From an uncultured Clostridia bacterium (GTDB taxonomy: Bacteria; Bacillota; Clostridia; TANB77; CAG-508), in NCBI GenBank assembly GCA_948891265.1, contig CAQUBD010000003.1, positions 51,474-115,473 of the forward strand: a stretch of DNA of 64,000 bases, given 5' to 3'. Positions 61,715 to 64,000 of this stretch are shown piece after piece. The notes beneath the pieces are model-generated. The model did not search any database. It worked only from the letters and a program-made list of their open reading frames with translations, and was not told the DNA's origin. The number at the start of each line of letters is the position of its first letter. Position 1 is the first letter of the stretch. The translations under genes were made by a program, and so were the position numbers.

Positions 61715-63731
61715 ATATATTAGAATATTAGATGATAGCGAGAATAGTACAATGAAAGCTAAAGAAATAGCAGATGATTTATTTGCACTAGATTTGACTG
61801 TTTATTCTAAAGATAATACTTTTGATTCAATAATTTATAATGCACTATCAATATCAGAACTAGATAGTAGTATTTCGTTACACCCAGAACAACAAAAGAT
61901 ACTTAATGAGATTGAAAAAAATCAAGCTCTAATAGTTAGCGCTCCCACAAGTTTTGGAAAAACTTTTTGTATATTTGAATATATTGCAAGATATGAACCT
62001 AATAATATAGTTTTAATAGTGCCAACATTAGCATTGGTTGATGAATATAGAAAAAAGATAATTAAGAAATATAAAGAAAAATTTCAGGAATATAAAATTT
62101 ATAGTAATATTGATGAAGAGAAACAATACGATTTTGATAGAAAAAATATTTTTATTTTGACACATGACAGAGTGGTTCAAGAAACAAATTATATGTTAAT
62201 CAAAAAAATAGACTTACTTGTTATTGATGAAGTATATAAATTAGAAAAAGACTTAAAAGATGATAGAGTTCTAATACTAAATATGGCTTATTATTATATG
62301 GCAAAAATTGCTGATAAATATGTATTATTAGCACCTTTTATAAAAGAGGTTGAAGATACAGAGTTATTAGAAAAAAAGCCTGTATTATATGCATCAAATT
62401 ATTCGCCAGTTGTAAATGAAGTTATATCTTGTGAGTTAATTAATGATAAAGATAGAGAATTAGAATGTAAAAAAATATTAGATAAAATAGGAAAAAAGGA
62501 GAAGACATTAATATATTTTCCAACAGTTACAGGAATATATAATTATATAAAAAATATTATTAGTAATGAAGACGTTATAAAAGATATGGATGAAAACATT
62601 AAGTTTTTTATAGATTGGGCAAAAGAGGAAATACATGAAGAATGGGGATTAATAAAAGCGTTAGAAAGGGGTTATTTAATACATAATGGTCAATTGCCTA
62701 TTGGAACAAGAATGTTTCAAATGAATCTTTACGAAAAAAGCAGTATATATAATAGATTATTATGTACTTCTACACTATTAGAAGGTGTAAATACAAGTGC
62801 AAAAAACATTATAATTACAAGACCATCTAGAACAAAGAATAATGATAAGGATAATTTTTCTGCATTCGATTTTTATAATTTAGTTGGAAGAACTGGTAGA
62901 TTATATGAGCATTTTTTAGGAAAAGCATATTATATAAAGGGACCTAAAGATCCAAAATATGAAAAAGTAGATGCTGTAAGGAGTATCAAATTTGAATTAA
63001 CAGATCAAAGCAAAGATATAGATCTCCAAACTGGAAACATTGAGAAACATAAGGATATTATTGATTTTTTAAATATGCTAAAAATTGATAGAGAAGAATA
63101 CTGCTCAAAGATTGGGAATAAAGTAAGGTTTGAAACAGTAAAGAAAATGTATAATAAATATAGAGAAATTAGAGAAAAACTACAGGAAGAGTTACAAAGT
63201 TTGATTGATGATAATAAAAAAGGTAGATATAGCTTGGTAACTATTTTGTATACTATAATTAATGGGAAAAATAATGTTTTAGAATCTAATATAATCAATA
63301 AATTACTAGATAGAAAAAGACCAAAATTAAAGACTGTTATTAAAAATGTTTCAAAAGGAAAAGATGATAATGTAGATTATATTATTGCTACAACGATAAG
63401 ATTAAAAATGGGATACATAGAGCATGAATTTTATACTAAAGTTTTAATTATACGATATTTTATGGAAAATGAAGGAGTGAAGGAAGAATTAATAAATAAA
63501 CTAAATGAAAAAGTAATAAATGCAATTGAACAATTATATTTTTCGGATTCTATTCAAAAGAAAATGCTAGTTGATATTGGAATATATGAACGAGATGTGG
63601 AAAATATTATAAAAATCGTAGGAAGCAATTTTGAAGATGAATTAGAACTTAAAAATAGATTAATAGATAATGTAAATAAATTAGATAATATTAGCTTTAT
63701 ATCAAAATATGTTATAAATAATCTAATATAA
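61686..63731 (+). CDS. hamB: Hachiman defence helicase HamB, 681 aa
   Basis: A superfamily 2 helicase: Q-like LHPEQQKIL, Walker A SAPTSFGKT (about 76-84), Ia VPTLALVDEYR, motif II DEVY (about 178-181, a variant of DEAD/DEVH), motif III-like LLAPF, motif IV-V LIYFPTVTG and STLLEGVN, motif VI NLVGRTGRL (about 399-407). The C-terminal half is helical. Paired with HamA it makes the two-gene Hachiman system, in which the helicase senses damaged or foreign DNA and frees the nuclease. The frame is intact. A ribosome site is weak, fitting coupling to hamA. Confidence 0.88.
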   Translation: MKEIQQIRDKYIRILDDSENSTMKAKEIADDLFALDLTVYSKDNTFDSIIYNALSISELDSSISLHPEQQKILNEIEKNQALIVSAPTSFGKTFCIFEYIARYEPNNIVLIVPTLALVDEYRKKIIKKYKEKFQEYKIYSNIDEEKQYDFDRKNIFILTHDRVVQETNYMLIKKIDLLVIDEVYKLEKDLKDDRVLILNMAYYYMAKIADKYVLLAPFIKEVEDTELLEKKPVLYASNYSPVVNEVISCELINDKDRELECKKILDKIGKKEKTLIYFPTVTGIYNYIKNIISNEDVIKDMDENIKFFIDWAKEEIHEEWGLIKALERGYLIHNGQLPIGTRMFQMNLYEKSSIYNRLLCTSTLLEGVNTSAKNIIITRPSRTKNNDKDNFSAFDFYNLVGRTGRLYEHFLGKAYYIKGPKDPKYEKVDAVRSIKFELTDQSKDIDLQTGNIEKHKDIIDFLNMLKIDREEYCSKIGNKVRFETVKKMYNKYREIREKLQEELQSLIDDNKKGRYSLVTILYTIINGKNNVLESNIINKLLDRKRPKLKTVIKNVSKGKDDNVDYIIATTIRLKMGYIEHEFYTKVLIIRYFMENEGVKEELINKLNEKVINAIEQLYFSDSIQKKMLVDIGIYERDVENIIKIVGSNFEDELELKNRLIDNVNKLDNISFISKYVINNLI

Positions 63732-64000
63732 AACTAAAGGCAGGAAAGCGAAATTAACATATCGCATATACACATAGAAAGGCAAGCTTTCTAGAGTTAA
63801 TAAAAGAATGTAAAATTTAAGCAAATATGATGTAAAAATTCACCGAGTGAACTGGCTGAAACCCGCTATTCTTCGTTTAAAATTAAAAATAAAAAACAAA
63901 AATATTAAAAAAGTTCACCAAGTGTACTTGAATTTTACTAAAATATTTGGTGTTAGAATAGAAATATAGACACAGAATTTTACACTTACAAAAAAAGATG
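63732..64000. other. downstream edge, no gene seen
   Basis: The sequence ttcaccgagtgaactgg (about 63840) and gttcaccaagtgtacttg (about 63912) are near copies, both palindrome-like. No start with ribosome site is visible before the window ends. It may be the leader of a further defence gene outside the window. Confidence 0.35.

Overview
The window is about 64 kb of very AT-rich DNA with nearly all genes on the + strand, AGA as the normal arginine codon, strong GGAGG-type ribosome sites and consensus TTGACA/TATAAT promoters. A spore-coat-like gene, a type I toxin-antitoxin locus, a BceRS-BceAB-type peptide detoxification module and a cohesin/dockerin/sortase surface module together suggest an anaerobic Clostridia-type Firmicute, probably gut-associated and uncultured (inference). 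I found no rRNA, tRNA or CRISPR array.

Layout. 0-8 kb: small hypotheticals, then a surface operon (LPXTG cohesin protein, sortase, dockerin-bearing glucosaminidase, membrane-anchored cohesin protein). 8-12 kb: a three-domain NAD-salvage protein beside a DHH pyrophosphatase-like protein, a ZIP transporter and an HD alarmone-hydrolase-like protein. 12.6-18.5 kb: purA, purB, a decayed hisI fragment, a Zn-phospholipase-like protein, a frameshifted NrtR-like regulator, rdgB and a DUF362 protein. 18.9-22.7 kb: envelope genes (VTT protein, glycosyltransferase, polysaccharide deacetylase, flippase-like protein). 22.8-23.2 kb: a small hydrophobic toxin with a convergent antisense RNA. 23.2-28.7 kb: an ABC-F protein and an ABC-2 exporter. 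29-33.7 kb: a partly duplicated ECF-sigma locus. 33.8-36.3 kb: copper chaperone and ATPase. 36.5-40.1 kb: small membrane proteins, cardiolipin synthase, YwaF-like protein. 40.1-45.5 kb: BceRS-BceAB-like system. 45.6-48.6 kb: CadC-like repressor, separate HMA protein and Cd/Zn ATPase. 48.7-55.3 kb: hypotheticals, cation/proton antiporter, interrupted HTH-membrane protein, YebC, RlmD. 55.9-59.4 kb: a tight PRTase/Nudix/HAD/ATP-grasp/hydrolase operon. 59.4-63.7 kb: a defence island with two small-RNA candidates, a MazF/PemK-like toxin and Hachiman (HamA-HamB).

The most unusual signal crosses these regions. Five otherwise intact genes (NrtR-like, ABC ATPase, BceS-like kinase, MazF-like, HamA) each need exactly one +1 shift, and every shift falls at an in-frame CGG codon, in each case a C directly before a GGN glycine codon. 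I saw only four other in-frame CGG codons in the window. Partners of three of these genes are intact, so either CGG-linked recoding or a systematic sequence error is more likely than independent decay. The window also carries several families of palindromic intergenic repeats, some of which run into genes and encode protein termini.
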